The position numbers and the translations under genes are program-made. A DNA stretch of 64,000 nucleotides from Devosia sp. (lineage in GTDB: Bacteria; Pseudomonadota; Alphaproteobacteria; Rhizobiales; Devosiaceae): contig NZ_CP075529.1 of the NCBI RefSeq assembly GCF_025809055.1, positions 2,715,501-2,779,500 on the forward strand, read 5' to 3'. How positions within the stretch are numbered: position 1 is the stretch's first letter; each line of letters opens with the position of its first letter. Under the pieces are notes generated by a model. That model saw nothing but the letters and a program-made list of their open reading frames with translations. It ran no database searches and had not been told where the DNA came from. Of the stretch, positions 46,719 to 57,742 are shown in pieces.

Positions 46719-47510
46719 ATGCCAGAAATGAGTGCGCAAATGCTCAAGCATCGTCCTGTGGTCGGCGTTATCGCCTGTGGAAGAATGGTCGAGGGCGAGC
46801 CGGCGCAGGCCGTCAAGCACCGCTACCTTGAAGCCATCGAACGCCATGCCGAGGCGGTACCGCTGATCGTGCCCTCCAACCAGGACCCGGCCCATGCCGC
46901 CGATATCGTCGCGCGTCTCGATGCGGTGCTGCTGACCGGCAGCAATTCCAATATCGATCCCCGCCATTACGGCTCCACCGCCGGCGGCGCGGCCCCCGTC
47001 GATGACGGGCGGGACCTGATGAGCCAGGCCGTGATCCACGCGGCGATCACTGCGGCCAAGCCGCTTTTCGGCATTTGCCGGGGATTGCAGGAGATCAATG
47101 TCGCTCTTGGCGGGACGCTGCGCGACCTGCGGGACAGCAAGGAGCACGGTCCCCACCATGCACCGGATGATGCCGGCCTCGAAGCCATGTTCGGCTTTGG
47201 CCACACGATCAAGGTGATGGCCAATGGCATTCTCCACCGCTATGCCGGTGCCGACGAACTGGCGGTCAACAGCGTCCATTTCCAGGCCATTGACCGCCTG
47301 GCGGAGGGGCTGGTGGTCAATGCGACCGGGCCGGGCAATGTTGTCGAGGCAGTCGCGGCCACCCATACGCCGGCGCCGGTCTTTGCCGTGCAGTGGCATC
47401 CCGAATGGCGTCCGGACGGGCGCGACCATGACCTGGCCTATTGGCACTACCTGGGTGAGGCGGCGCGGGCGCGCTACATGCCGGCGCCCGGTTCGGAGAC
47501 GACACAATGA
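46719..47510 (+). CDS. puuD: Gamma-glutamyl-gamma-aminobutyrate hydrolase
   Basis: 263-aa peptidase C26 / class I amidotransferase-like enzyme that releases GABA from gamma-Glu-GABA. The nucleophile is Cys120 in GICRGLQEINVALGG; His227 and Glu229 lie in VQWHPEW. ATG codons at 46719, 46728 and 46737 are all possible starts. The stop overlaps the aldehyde dehydrogenase start by 4 bp (ATGA). Confidence 0.92.
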   Translation: MPEMSAQMLKHRPVVGVIACGRMVEGEPAQAVKHRYLEAIERHAEAVPLIVPSNQDPAHAADIVARLDAVLLTGSNSNIDPRHYGSTAGGAAPVDDGRDLMSQAVIHAAITAAKPLFGICRGLQEINVALGGTLRDLRDSKEHGPHHAPDDAGLEAMFGFGHTIKVMANGILHRYAGADELAVNSVHFQAIDRLAEGLVVNATGPGNVVEAVAATHTPAPVFAVQWHPEWRPDGRDHDLAYWHYLGEAARARYMPAPGSETTQ

Positions 47511-48934
47511 CTGAATTTTCCACCAGCCTCTTCATCGACGGCGCCTTCACAGCCGGCCATGGTCAGCCGGAAACCGCCTTCGAGCCCGCGCTTGGCAAAC
47601 CGCTGGCGGACGTCGCTTCGGCCAGCCTCGATCAGGTGGATCGCGCCGTTCATGCGGCGCACAGGGCCTATAAGGATTGGTCCCGGCGCAGCCCCCGCGA
47701 GCGCAGCGCGGCGCTGCTCGCCATTGCCGACGCCATCGAAGCCCGTGCTGAAACGCTGGCCGTGATCGAGTCGCGTAATGCCGGCAAGCCTTTGCGTTTC
47801 GTCAAAGGCGGCGAACTGGCCAATGTGGCCGATGTGTTCCGCTTTTTCGGAACGGCAGTGCGCAATATGCCGGCCCCGGCGGCGGGTGGCTATCGCAGCG
47901 CCGAGCGCACCAGCCTGGTGCGCCGCGACCCCATCGGGGTCATCGCCCAGATCGCGCCCTGGAACTACCCCCTGCTGATGGCGGCCTGGAAGATTGCGCC
48001 GGCCATCGCCGCGGGCAATGCGGTGGTGATCAAGCCATCGGAAATGACACCGCTGAGCCTTCTGGCGCTGAGCGAAATCTTTGCCGAAATCCTGCCCGCA
48101 GGGGTGGTCAATGTGGTGACCGGCAATGGCCCGGACATTGGCCATGCCCTCATTTCGCATGACCTCGTCCGCATGATCTCTCTGACCGGCGATGTGCGCA
48201 CCGGCCGGGCGGTACTGCAGGCAGCCGCAGGCCCGATGATCAAGCGCACTCATCTCGAGCTCGGCGGCAAGGCGCCGGTCATCGTCTGCGAAGATGCCGA
48301 TCTCGACAAGCTCGTGGACACGCTGCGCGAAGCCAGCTTCTACAATGCCGGGCAGGATTGCACCGCCGCCTGCCGCATCTTTGCGCATGAGAGCGTGGTC
48401 CAGCCTTTGACCGACCGGCTGGAAACCATGCTGGGTTCGCTGGTCTATGGCCGGCCCGAGCGTGACGATGTCGAGTTCGGACCGGTGATCAGCGCGCGCC
48501 AGCTGGAGCGGGTCGATGGCTTCGTGTCCCGGGCCAGGAAAGAGGGCTTCGATGTCATGCAGGGCAAGGCGCTGGACGAGGACGGCTTCTTCATGACGCC
48601 GACGCTGGTCGCGGCACCTATCGAGGCCGAAATCGTGCAGAAGGAAGTGTTTGGTCCCGTGGTCAGCATCACGCCCTTTGCCGACAATCAGACGGCGCTC
48701 GAATGGGCAAATGCATCTGAGTATGGGCTGGGATCTTCGGTCTGGTCGCAAAAGACCGACACTGCGATGACAATTGCCAATGCGCTCGAATACGGCGTCA
48801 CCTGGATCAATACCCATGGCGTCATGGCGACGGAAATGCCCCATGGGGGCATGAAGAATTCAGGCTATGGTTCCGATCTCTCCATGCAGTCGCTGATCGA
48901 CTACACCCAGATCCGCCATCTGATGCTGGGCTGA
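47507..48934 (+). CDS. patD: Gamma-aminobutyraldehyde dehydrogenase (PatD-like)
   Basis: 475-aa NAD(P)-dependent aldehyde dehydrogenase. The catalytic Cys lies near residue 285 in YNAGQDCTAACRIF, the general-base Glu near 250 in HLELGGKAPVI, and IAPWNYPLLMAAWK is the nucleotide-binding lead. It follows E. coli PatD (gamma-aminobutyraldehyde dehydrogenase) closely in many blocks (WINTHGVMATEMPHGG, FGPVVSITPF). In this context it may oxidise gamma-glutamyl-aminobutyraldehyde, the PuuC step, or serve the direct transaminase route; both fit. Confidence 0.88.
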   Translation: MTEFSTSLFIDGAFTAGHGQPETAFEPALGKPLADVASASLDQVDRAVHAAHRAYKDWSRRSPRERSAALLAIADAIEARAETLAVIESRNAGKPLRFVKGGELANVADVFRFFGTAVRNMPAPAAGGYRSAERTSLVRRDPIGVIAQIAPWNYPLLMAAWKIAPAIAAGNAVVIKPSEMTPLSLLALSEIFAEILPAGVVNVVTGNGPDIGHALISHDLVRMISLTGDVRTGRAVLQAAAGPMIKRTHLELGGKAPVIVCEDADLDKLVDTLREASFYNAGQDCTAACRIFAHESVVQPLTDRLETMLGSLVYGRPERDDVEFGPVISARQLERVDGFVSRARKEGFDVMQGKALDEDGFFMTPTLVAAPIEAEIVQKEVFGPVVSITPFADNQTALEWANASEYGLGSSVWSQKTDTAMTIANALEYGVTWINTHGVMATEMPHGGMKNSGYGSDLSMQSLIDYTQIRHLMLG

Positions 48935-48950
48935 ACCGACCGGGAAACCC

Positions 48951-48972
48951 CACCCGGGCATGAGCCCGGGTG
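48951..48972. terminator. Hairpin between convergent genes
   Basis: CACCCGGGC-ATGA-GCCCGGGTG is a perfect 9-bp stem with a tetraloop, placed 16 bp after the aldehyde dehydrogenase stop and 16 bp before the opposing binding-protein stop. No T tract is present, so terminator function is probable rather than certain. Confidence 0.6.
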
Positions 48973-48988
48973 AGGATGTGTGGTGCGA

Positions 48989-50536
48989 TCAGGCCCGGGC
49001 AGCGAGATAGGCGTTGGCCTGCTTCTCCATTTCGCCTTGCAACACGTCGAGACCGGCGGCATCAGCCGCACTCTTGAGCTTGTCGAGCTGCGCGTCGACA
49101 TCGGCAACGCCGTAAAACAGCGGGTTGGCGTGCTGGATGATGACATTGTTCATCGCCGCAGCCGCCTCGCGCACCGGCGTCACGTCGGGAATGAAGGATG
49201 CGAACGTGTCCGCGGTGAAGTTGTCGTAGTTCTGGGCCCAGTCGAAAATGGTCTTCTCGGATTCGGTCATGAAGGATGACCGGCGTTCGAGCCCCGAGCG
49301 CCAGAGCAGCGCATAGCCCGGGAAGGCATATTGGCTGAGTTGCTTGATGCCATCATCGCCGGCGGCCTCCCAGTCCGTACCCTCGATGCCATATTCGATG
49401 AGGTCGTGGTTTTCCTTGACCGAGAGCCAGTCCTGCAGGGCCAGGGCCCGGTCGACATCGCCGCCATTGGCATTGACCACGACCATGTTGTCGGCCTGGA
49501 AGGTCTGCACCGGCTTGACGGCGGTGAGCGGCTTGCCGAAGGGCATGACCTGCCCAAGGCGCGCCTCGGGAACATTGCGCTGCAGCGCGGCCAGCTGGTT
49601 GCTGGAACTGCCATCGGTCATGGCCCAGTTGGAGGCAAAGCGCCCGGTCTGGAACTGGCTGTCGATGGTGGCGCGGTCCACGTTCATGCCATCGGCATTG
49701 ACGATGCCGTCATTGTAGTACTGGCGGATCTTGCGCAGCGCGGCGATGACACCCTCGTCGTCCCAGAACGGGATGGGACCGGACGAGCCGGTCTCTGCCG
49801 CATCCTTGGCGAAGAGGAAGCGCAGGCCCGAGCCGGCGAACAGATACTGCATCGTATAGGGGTTCTCCCAGGAGTGCTGGTTGAACATGGCCGTCGGCGT
49901 GGGCACTGCGTAGATCCAGTGCGAATTGGAGACCAGCGAGTAGGGCGTGACGCCGTCTTCCTTCTCCTTGATCGTATAGAAGAAGCGCTCGAGCGTGTCG
50001 TAGTCAGTGATCTCGCCGAAGCCGTGCTTTTCAGCCAGATCCTGGCGGACGGTGAAATGTTGCACGCGGGCGGCGCTATTGACCTGCGGGATGCCCCAGA
50101 GCTTGCCGTTCCAGGTATTCGCCTCGATCAGCTTGGGGGCAATCTGCGCCTTGAGATTGGGCCACTTGTCGATCTGGCCGGTGAGATCGGCCAGGGCGCC
50201 ATCCTGCTGCAACTGGGCCATGTTGAGCCAGAGGGCCTGCAATGCGGTGTCGAACTGCGCGCCGGCGGTGAACTTGAGCAGGGCCTGCTGGCCATAGCTG
50301 CCCCAGTTGATGAACTCGGCATTGAGCGTGAAGCCGTGTTCGGCCTGCAGCGCGGCATTGGCTTTTTCCAGCACGGCGGCCCAATTGGTCGGTGCCTGTG
50401 ACGGCAGGACGGCGGTGGATGCGCCCGACAGGCTCTGTGCCATGGCGCGCGACATGCCTCCCGACATGGCGGCGCCGATGCCGGCAGCGCCGCTCAGAGC
50501 CAGGAAGTGACGGCGGTTCATACGAAAAGTACCCAA
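48989..50536 (-). CDS. ABC solute-binding protein, large CUT1 type
   Basis: 515-aa periplasmic receptor with a Tat-like signal (MNRRHFLALSGAAGIG, cleavage after AMA). The mature region has FINWGSYGQQALLKF and TWNGKLWGIPQVNSA. The size and the partner permease types resemble the YtcQ/LplA-like group that binds complex oligosaccharides. TTG 50536 is preferred because GGAGG lies 8 nt upstream; ATG 50521, five codons in, has the motif GAGGAGG too far (about 25 nt). No ATPase is on this strand; one lies in the divergent operon. Confidence 0.87.
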   Translation of the reverse strand: MGTFRMNRRHFLALSGAAGIGAAMSGGMSRAMAQSLSGASTAVLPSQAPTNWAAVLEKANAALQAEHGFTLNAEFINWGSYGQQALLKFTAGAQFDTALQALWLNMAQLQQDGALADLTGQIDKWPNLKAQIAPKLIEANTWNGKLWGIPQVNSAARVQHFTVRQDLAEKHGFGEITDYDTLERFFYTIKEKEDGVTPYSLVSNSHWIYAVPTPTAMFNQHSWENPYTMQYLFAGSGLRFLFAKDAAETGSSGPIPFWDDEGVIAALRKIRQYYNDGIVNADGMNVDRATIDSQFQTGRFASNWAMTDGSSSNQLAALQRNVPEARLGQVMPFGKPLTAVKPVQTFQADNMVVVNANGGDVDRALALQDWLSVKENHDLIEYGIEGTDWEAAGDDGIKQLSQYAFPGYALLWRSGLERRSSFMTESEKTIFDWAQNYDNFTADTFASFIPDVTPVREAAAAMNNVIIQHANPLFYGVADVDAQLDKLKSAADAAGLDVLQGEMEKQANAYLAARA

Positions 50537-50573
50537 TTCTGTTTCCTCCTCAGGCGGCTTTGATCTGGGGCCG

Positions 50574-51533
50574 CTATCCCTTTGTGGCGCCAAGGGTGAT
50601 GCCCTTGACGAAGAAGCGCTGTGCGAACGGATAGGCGAACAGGATCGGCGCGATGGTCAGCACCGTCATGGCGAAGCGCAGCTGATAGACCGGCGCGGAT
50701 GCCTGCGCCGCTGTTGCGCCCGGCAGGGCGGCGGCGTTGGTCACATTGGCAATCAGGTTCTGCAGGATGAGCTGGAGCGGATATCGGCTCGGGTCGGACA
50801 GGAACAGCAATGGCATGAACCATTCGTTCCAGTAGGTGACCGCGTAGAAGAGCCCCAGCACCGCCAGGATGGGCTTGGACAGGGGCAGCACGATCTGGAA
50901 GAAGATGCGCAATTCGCCGGCTCCGTCGATGCGGGCGGCATCGATGACCTCTTCGGGCAGGGCGCGGAAAAAGCTCACGGCAACGAGGACCAGGAACGGC
51001 GCCATCATGATGGGGAGAATGACCGCGAACCAGCTATTGGTGAGGCTCAGCACCTGAGTGACCAGCAGGTAGAGCGGCACGAGCCCGCCATGGAAGAGCA
51101 TGGGGATATAGGAAAAAATCGTGAGCGGCCGGCTGACCAGGGGCAGGCGCCTGGCGATGACCCAGGCGAGCGAGGCCGTGCAGTAGATGGACAGGGCCGT
51201 CCCCACAACGGTGATGAACAGGGAGGCCGCATAGCCGCCGAACAGCGATTGCCCGCTGAACAGCAGCTCGTAGGCGCGCAGCGAAAAGGGGTGCGGGAAC
51301 AGGCTATATCCGGTGCGGGCCAGCGCCGATTCATCGGTCAGCGACCCGGCGATGATCATCCAGAGCGGGATCAGGCAGAACAGCCCGAACAGGCTCACCC
51401 CGACATAGCTGACCACGGTGAAGGGCTCGAGCCGGCCCCGCAGGGACCGCCGCCGCCGGGCGGTGCGCTGGCCCGGGCCGGCGATGCTGCCGGCCGGGGA
51501 AGTCAGTTCTGGGGCGAGTTCGGACGTGCTCAT
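50574..51533 (-). CDS. ABC carbohydrate permease (YtcP/LplC-like)
   Basis: 319-aa inner-membrane subunit. Six helices follow a basic N-terminus (QRTARRRRSLRGRL). The coupling loop is IDAARIDGAGELRIFFQIVLP, and the C-terminus has PFAQRFFVKGITLGATKG, a typical LplC/YtcP tail. It overlaps the upstream permease by 4 bp (ATGA) and precedes the binding protein by 37 bp. Confidence 0.91.
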   Translation of the reverse strand: MSTSELAPELTSPAGSIAGPGQRTARRRRSLRGRLEPFTVVSYVGVSLFGLFCLIPLWMIIAGSLTDESALARTGYSLFPHPFSLRAYELLFSGQSLFGGYAASLFITVVGTALSIYCTASLAWVIARRLPLVSRPLTIFSYIPMLFHGGLVPLYLLVTQVLSLTNSWFAVILPIMMAPFLVLVAVSFFRALPEEVIDAARIDGAGELRIFFQIVLPLSKPILAVLGLFYAVTYWNEWFMPLLFLSDPSRYPLQLILQNLIANVTNAAALPGATAAQASAPVYQLRFAMTVLTIAPILFAYPFAQRFFVKGITLGATKG

Positions 51534-52477
51534 AGGATGGCGCTCTCTTTCTGGAAGCGGCGCTGCACGAGCACGGCTGCGGTGACGAAGACGAACCCCA
51601 CGACCGACTGGAACAGCCCGATCGCTGCGGTCGTGCCGAAATTGCCGATGGTCCGGAGGGAGCGGAACACATAGGTGTCGATGACGTCGGTGGTGGGGAA
51701 CAGAATCCCATTGTCCTGGACGATGGCGTAGATCGTGGCGAAGTCGCCGAAGAAGATCCGGCCCACGCCCAGGACAACCAGGATCCCCATTGTGGGAAGC
51801 AGCAATGGGGTGGTGATCGACAGGGCCATGCGCGCGCGGCTGGCCCCGTCGATGGCTGCCGCCTCATAGACCTCTTCGGAGATAGAGGTGATGGCGGCAA
51901 GGAATATGACCGAGGTATAGCCGCCCAACTGCCAGACCTTGACCAGGGTCAGAATCCAGGGCCATGCGCCGGGCGTGGTGTACCAGGCCAATTGGGGGAG
52001 ATCGAAAACGTTGAGCATGTCGTTGACGATGCCGCCGCGCCCTCCGACGCCGGACAGGATCGCCTGCAGCATGAGGCTGATGACGATGGGCGAGACGAAA
52101 TAGGGAAAGAAGATCGAAGACTGCATGAAGCGGCGATAGAACTGGCCGCGGATCTCGTTGAGCATGAGCGCGAGCACCAGGCCCGCCAGCAGGGAGGCTG
52201 TGAGAAAGAGCGCGTTGAGGACCAGAGTATTGGTGACGATCGTCCAGGCGTCGCCGCTCGACAGGAAATAGCGGAAATTGGCAAAGCCATTCCACGGGCT
52301 GCCGAAGATGCCCTGGCGGATATTGAAATCCTTGAAGGCGACGACCAGCCCCACCATCGGGCCATAGGCAAAGACCGTAAACCACACGATGCCCGGGGCC
52401 GCGAGCAGCAGCAGGGCCAGGCTGTCACGCTTGGAAATACGCCTCCGGCGGCGTCTGTCTTGAGCGGCATGTTCCAC
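51530..52477 (-). CDS. ABC carbohydrate permease (YteP/LplB-like)
   Basis: 315 aa from GTG 52477 (VEHAAQDRRRRRR), preceded by GGAGGAGGG. It has six helices, with MVGLVVAFKDFNIRQGIFGSPW typical of LplB. The coupling loop is EEVYEAAAIDGASRARMALS. An upstream ATG at 52540 is open but lies before the inferred transcription start and would put promoter and operator inside the gene, so I reject it. Paired with 50574-51533 and the binding protein. Confidence 0.9.
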   Translation of the reverse strand: MEHAAQDRRRRRRISKRDSLALLLLAAPGIVWFTVFAYGPMVGLVVAFKDFNIRQGIFGSPWNGFANFRYFLSSGDAWTIVTNTLVLNALFLTASLLAGLVLALMLNEIRGQFYRRFMQSSIFFPYFVSPIVISLMLQAILSGVGGRGGIVNDMLNVFDLPQLAWYTTPGAWPWILTLVKVWQLGGYTSVIFLAAITSISEEVYEAAAIDGASRARMALSITTPLLLPTMGILVVLGVGRIFFGDFATIYAIVQDNGILFPTTDVIDTYVFRSLRTIGNFGTTAAIGLFQSVVGFVFVTAAVLVQRRFQKESAIL

Positions 52478-52499
52478 GACGCCCTCCTCCGGTGCTTTC

Positions 52500-52547
52500 G
52501 TGTAACTAGTTTCACGTGACGCTAGATCACACGTCGACACAAGTCAA
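52500..52547 (-). promoter_or_regulatory. Promoter and LacI operator of the minus-strand transporter
   Basis: On minus: TTGACT (52547-52542), 17 bp, TAGCGT (52524-52519), so transcription starts near 52512. The 16-bp GTGTAACTAGTTTCAC (52500-52515) covers that start, classic repressor placement. The same 16 bp recur at 53671-53686. Confidence 0.7.
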
Positions 52548-52559
52548 GCGAGGCTGTAG

Positions 52560-53651
52560 ATGTCAGGAATGAGCAGTGATGAGCCCCGCACAAAACCGCC
52601 GCGCGGTACCCGTGGACCGGATCGGGTAACCCCCGTGAACCTGCGGGATGTCGCCGCCCATGCGCGGGTTTCGGTGGCGACGGCGTCCCGCGTTTTCTCT
52701 GACAATCCCAATGTGAACGCCGAGAGCCGGGAGCGCGTGCTCGCTTCGGCCCAGGAGCTGGGATATGTGGTCAATGGCCTGGCGCGCGCCATGATGGGGC
52801 GGGGCAGGCAGTCGATCGCCTTTGTCGTTCGGGCCATGATCGGGCCGACCTTTGCGGCGTTGGCAGCCGGTGTCGAAAGCGTCGCCGGCAAGAACGGACA
52901 CATGGTGCTGATGTCCGCGACCGAGGGTGACGCGCAGCGCGAGCACGATCTCATCCATACCCTGAGAGAATTGCGCGTCCGCTCGGTTCTGCTGGTCGGA
53001 TCGACGGAAAGCGACGCCTCGTTCGATCAGCGCGCCATGGGCTATGCGCGCGACCTGGCGCAGGTGAAGGCCTCGCTCATCCTGTGCGGCCGCCCGCCCA
53101 TTGCGGCCTTTCCCGAACTGGTCAGCGTGAACTACGACCATTCGGGCGGTGTCGCTGCGGGGGTGGATGAACTGGTGCGTCTCGGCCATACCCGCATCGC
53201 CTATATCGGGGAGGGCCGTGGCATGACGACGGCTGAATTGCGCCTCGGAGGATACGAAGCCGCGCTTGCCCGGCACGGCATCCCGCTCGATCCGCAACTG
53301 GTGCGGCTGGCTGCCAACAGTGAAGCCGCCGGCGCCCAGGCCGCAACCGAGTTGCTGCAATCGGGCATTGCCGTTACCGCCATCGTGACCATGACCGACA
53401 ATATCGCCATCGGGGCCTATCGCGCCGCGCGGAGCCTGGGTGTCAGCCTGCCGGATCAATTGTCCATCATCGGCTTCGACGATGCGCCGGTGGTGGCTGA
53501 TCTGACCCCGGCACTGACCACCGTGCATCCGCCGTTTTTCGAGCTGGGTGTCCGCGCCGCCGAAATAGCCCTGGATCTGGCACCGGCGGCCCATGTCCTG
53601 CTGCCAACCACCTTCATGAAGCGCGGGTCAGCGGTCGAACCAAACGCCTAG
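52560..53651 (+). CDS. LacI-family transcriptional regulator
   Basis: 363-aa regulator with a 24-residue N-terminal extension (SSDEPRTKPPRGTRGPDR region) before the LacI HTH (NLRDVAAHARVSVATASRVF, about 27-46). A hinge and effector-binding domain follow (about 85-355). ATG 52560 has GAGG 6 nt upstream. It sits between two promoters that both carry GTGTAACTAGTTTCAC, one firing away on minus (permeases, binding protein) and one following on plus (dehydrogenase, hydrolase, ATPase), so it is the likely repressor of both and possibly of itself. Confidence 0.92.
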   Translation: MSGMSSDEPRTKPPRGTRGPDRVTPVNLRDVAAHARVSVATASRVFSDNPNVNAESRERVLASAQELGYVVNGLARAMMGRGRQSIAFVVRAMIGPTFAALAAGVESVAGKNGHMVLMSATEGDAQREHDLIHTLRELRVRSVLLVGSTESDASFDQRAMGYARDLAQVKASLILCGRPPIAAFPELVSVNYDHSGGVAAGVDELVRLGHTRIAYIGEGRGMTTAELRLGGYEAALARHGIPLDPQLVRLAANSEAAGAQAATELLQSGIAVTAIVTMTDNIAIGAYRAARSLGVSLPDQLSIIGFDDAPVVADLTPALTTVHPPFFELGVRAAEIALDLAPAAHVLLPTTFMKRGSAVEPNA

Positions 53652-53654
53652 GGC

Positions 53655-53687
53655 TTGCCAAGATCGATTTGTGTAACTAGTTTCACA
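53655..53687 (+). promoter_or_regulatory. Promoter and LacI operator of the plus-strand operon
   Basis: TTGCCA (53655-53660), 17 bp, TAGTTT (53678-53683). The operator TGTGTAACTAGTTTCACA (53670-53687) overlaps the -10. It is identical over 16 bp with 52500-52515. Confidence 0.7.
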
Positions 53688-53722
53688 ACTATCGATCACC
53701 CCTGCAGTCGGGCAAAGCGTTC

Positions 53723-54766
53723 ATGAATATCCAGGCTCGTTCCGCCTCGTCCCAGAGGCCAGATGCCGGCAAGGCAGAGCCCGCTGTCCACTTCGTGGTG
53801 GTGATGGACCCCATCCATGTTGCCGACATGCTCTATGGCCCCGGTCTCGGGGCCCTGCTGGCCACCGGTGCCGTGGCGCTGCATCCGACCGCCTTTGCCG
53901 ATCTGGACTCGGAGCCGGCCCGCAGGGCCCTGGCCGCAGCGGATGTTCTGATCACCGGCTGGGGTGCACCGCACATCACCGCCGAACAGCTCGCAGCGGC
54001 ACCGCGCCTAAAATACCTGCTGCATGCGGGCGGGCAGGCCGGCCATGTTTTGCCGGCCGAACTCGGTCGCGACCTGCAATTGTCCAATGCGGGCTGGATC
54101 AACGCCATCCCGGTGGCCGAATTCACCTTCGCCATGATCATACTGGCCAACAAGCAGGCTTTCAGGACCCGCAATCTCTACCGGCAACGGCGCGGTTTCG
54201 TGAACCGCGAGCTCGAATTTCCGAAGGCGGGAAACCGCGACAAGGTCATCGGCATTGTCGGGGCGTCGCGGATCGGGCGCATTGTCATGGAGCGGCTGGG
54301 GGACATCGAGGTGTCGATCAAGCTGTATGACCCCCATGTCTCATCCGCCGAGGCCGCGCGCCTGGGTGCTGAACTGGTGTCGCTCGATACGCTCATGGCC
54401 AGTAGCGACATTGTCAGCCTGCACCCGCCCCTCAATGAGACGACACAGGGCATGATCGGCGCCGGCCAGCTGGCGCTCATGCGCGACGGCGCCACCCTGA
54501 TCAATACTGCCCGAGGCCTGATCGTGGATCAGGACGCGCTGGTAGCCGAACTGGCAAGGGGACGCATCGAGGCCATTCTCGACGTGACGCATCCCGAGGT
54601 CCTGCCGAAGGACCATCCCCTCTATGACATGCCCAATGTCTTTCTCACTCCGCATATTTCGGGCTCGATGGGACCGGAAATTTCGCGCATGGGTGCCCAT
54701 GTCGCGAGCGAATTGAGCCGCATCGTCAATGGCCAGCCGCTGGCCTTTCCCGAGACGGCACCGTGA
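53723..54766 (+). CDS. D-2-hydroxyacid dehydrogenase-family protein (second)
   Basis: 347 aa, paralogue of 32985-33992. The triad Arg264 (NTARGLIVD), Glu292 (HPEVLPKD) and His311 (TPHISG) is present, and the Rossmann loop is again GASRIGR. It begins 36 bp after the operator, with only a weak ribosome site. First gene of the plus-strand half of the LacI-controlled system; it probably acts on a sugar-acid derived from the imported ligand. The stop overlaps the hydrolase start by 4 bp. Confidence 0.88.
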   Translation: MNIQARSASSQRPDAGKAEPAVHFVVVMDPIHVADMLYGPGLGALLATGAVALHPTAFADLDSEPARRALAAADVLITGWGAPHITAEQLAAAPRLKYLLHAGGQAGHVLPAELGRDLQLSNAGWINAIPVAEFTFAMIILANKQAFRTRNLYRQRRGFVNRELEFPKAGNRDKVIGIVGASRIGRIVMERLGDIEVSIKLYDPHVSSAEAARLGAELVSLDTLMASSDIVSLHPPLNETTQGMIGAGQLALMRDGATLINTARGLIVDQDALVAELARGRIEAILDVTHPEVLPKDHPLYDMPNVFLTPHISGSMGPEISRMGAHVASELSRIVNGQPLAFPETAP

Positions 54767-55682
54767 CCGGGCTGCACACATGCTGGCTGAGGGCCTCGGG
54801 CCGCCCACGCGGCACCCTGATTGCGCTGCCGGGCCTGGCCGAATCGAGCGAGGCCATGCTGCCGACCCTGCGCCACTGGTCTGGTCGCGGCTTTGACGTG
54901 CTCGGCATCGATCCGCGCGGGCACGCAACCTCGCCGCGCTGGACCCCGGACCTGCTGTCTCGCCATGCCGGTGACGTGATCGTCGAGGACATCCTGGCTA
55001 CGCTCGATGATGTCCTGGTCGCCCGCAGCGCGCCGCTGGTGCTGTTCGGGCACTCGGCCGGGGGCGCTGCAGCCGCCGCGGTGGCGGCCCGGCTGGTAAC
55101 CCGCGTCGACGCCGTTCTGCTCGAGGATCCCTTCTGGCGGCTTCCGGTGACCCAGTTCCAGGATCAGCCGGTTGCCGCAGGGGCGGAAGCCGGGCTCAGG
55201 CGCATGCGGGACATGAAGCCGGCCGACCGGATCAAAGAAATTCAGGCACTCTTCCCCCTGTGGCCGGAAGACGAATTGCAGGCCTGGGCCAAGACACGGG
55301 ACGACACCGACCTGTCGCTGGTCGCCGATGGCCATGTCATCCCATCGCGCGGCTGGACCACGCTGGTTGCGGACCTGACGCGGGCCGGGGTTCCGGTCCT
55401 CGTCGTCACCGGCACGATACGCACGGGAATGACGGCCAATCACCGCGCCATCCTGCGCGCGCTGGGCGCCGACGTGCATGTGGTGCGCGGTGCCACCCAT
55501 TTTATCCGGCGCGATGCGCGCCCGCTCTTTCACGCCATCGCCGATGCCTTTTTCGACCGCCACGTCCCGGCCGATCCCGCTTCACCCGGCGCCGTCAGCA
55601 TGACGGCCGCGTCCGAAATGCCAAAATCACCAGCTGCTTCGCCCGTGACGCCGCGCGCGCTGCTGCCCCCGGGAGGATATTC

Positions 55683-55695
<13 letters not shown>
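54763..55695 (+). CDS. Alpha/beta hydrolase
   Basis: 310-aa soluble hydrolase. The nucleophile elbow GHSAGG has Ser98; the oxyanion-type PGLAESSE follows the first strand, IDPRGHATSP the third, and GATHFIRRDARP near 245 supplies the catalytic His. It starts at GTG 54763 in a 4-bp overlap with the dehydrogenase. The C-terminus is extended and Pro/Ala rich, running 13 bp into the ATPase gene. An esterase or lactonase on a sugar derivative would fit the context; this is inference. Confidence 0.85.
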
Positions 55696-56723
<1,028 letters not shown>

Positions 56724-56739
56724 GGTCCGCGCCGGCCGG

Positions 56740-57738
<999 letters not shown>

Positions 57739-57742
57739 GGGG

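Noticed and set aside
52478..52540. ATG 52540 as start of the upstream permease
   Set aside because: It lies before the inferred transcription start and would place promoter and operator inside the gene; GTG 52477 has a strong ribosome site.
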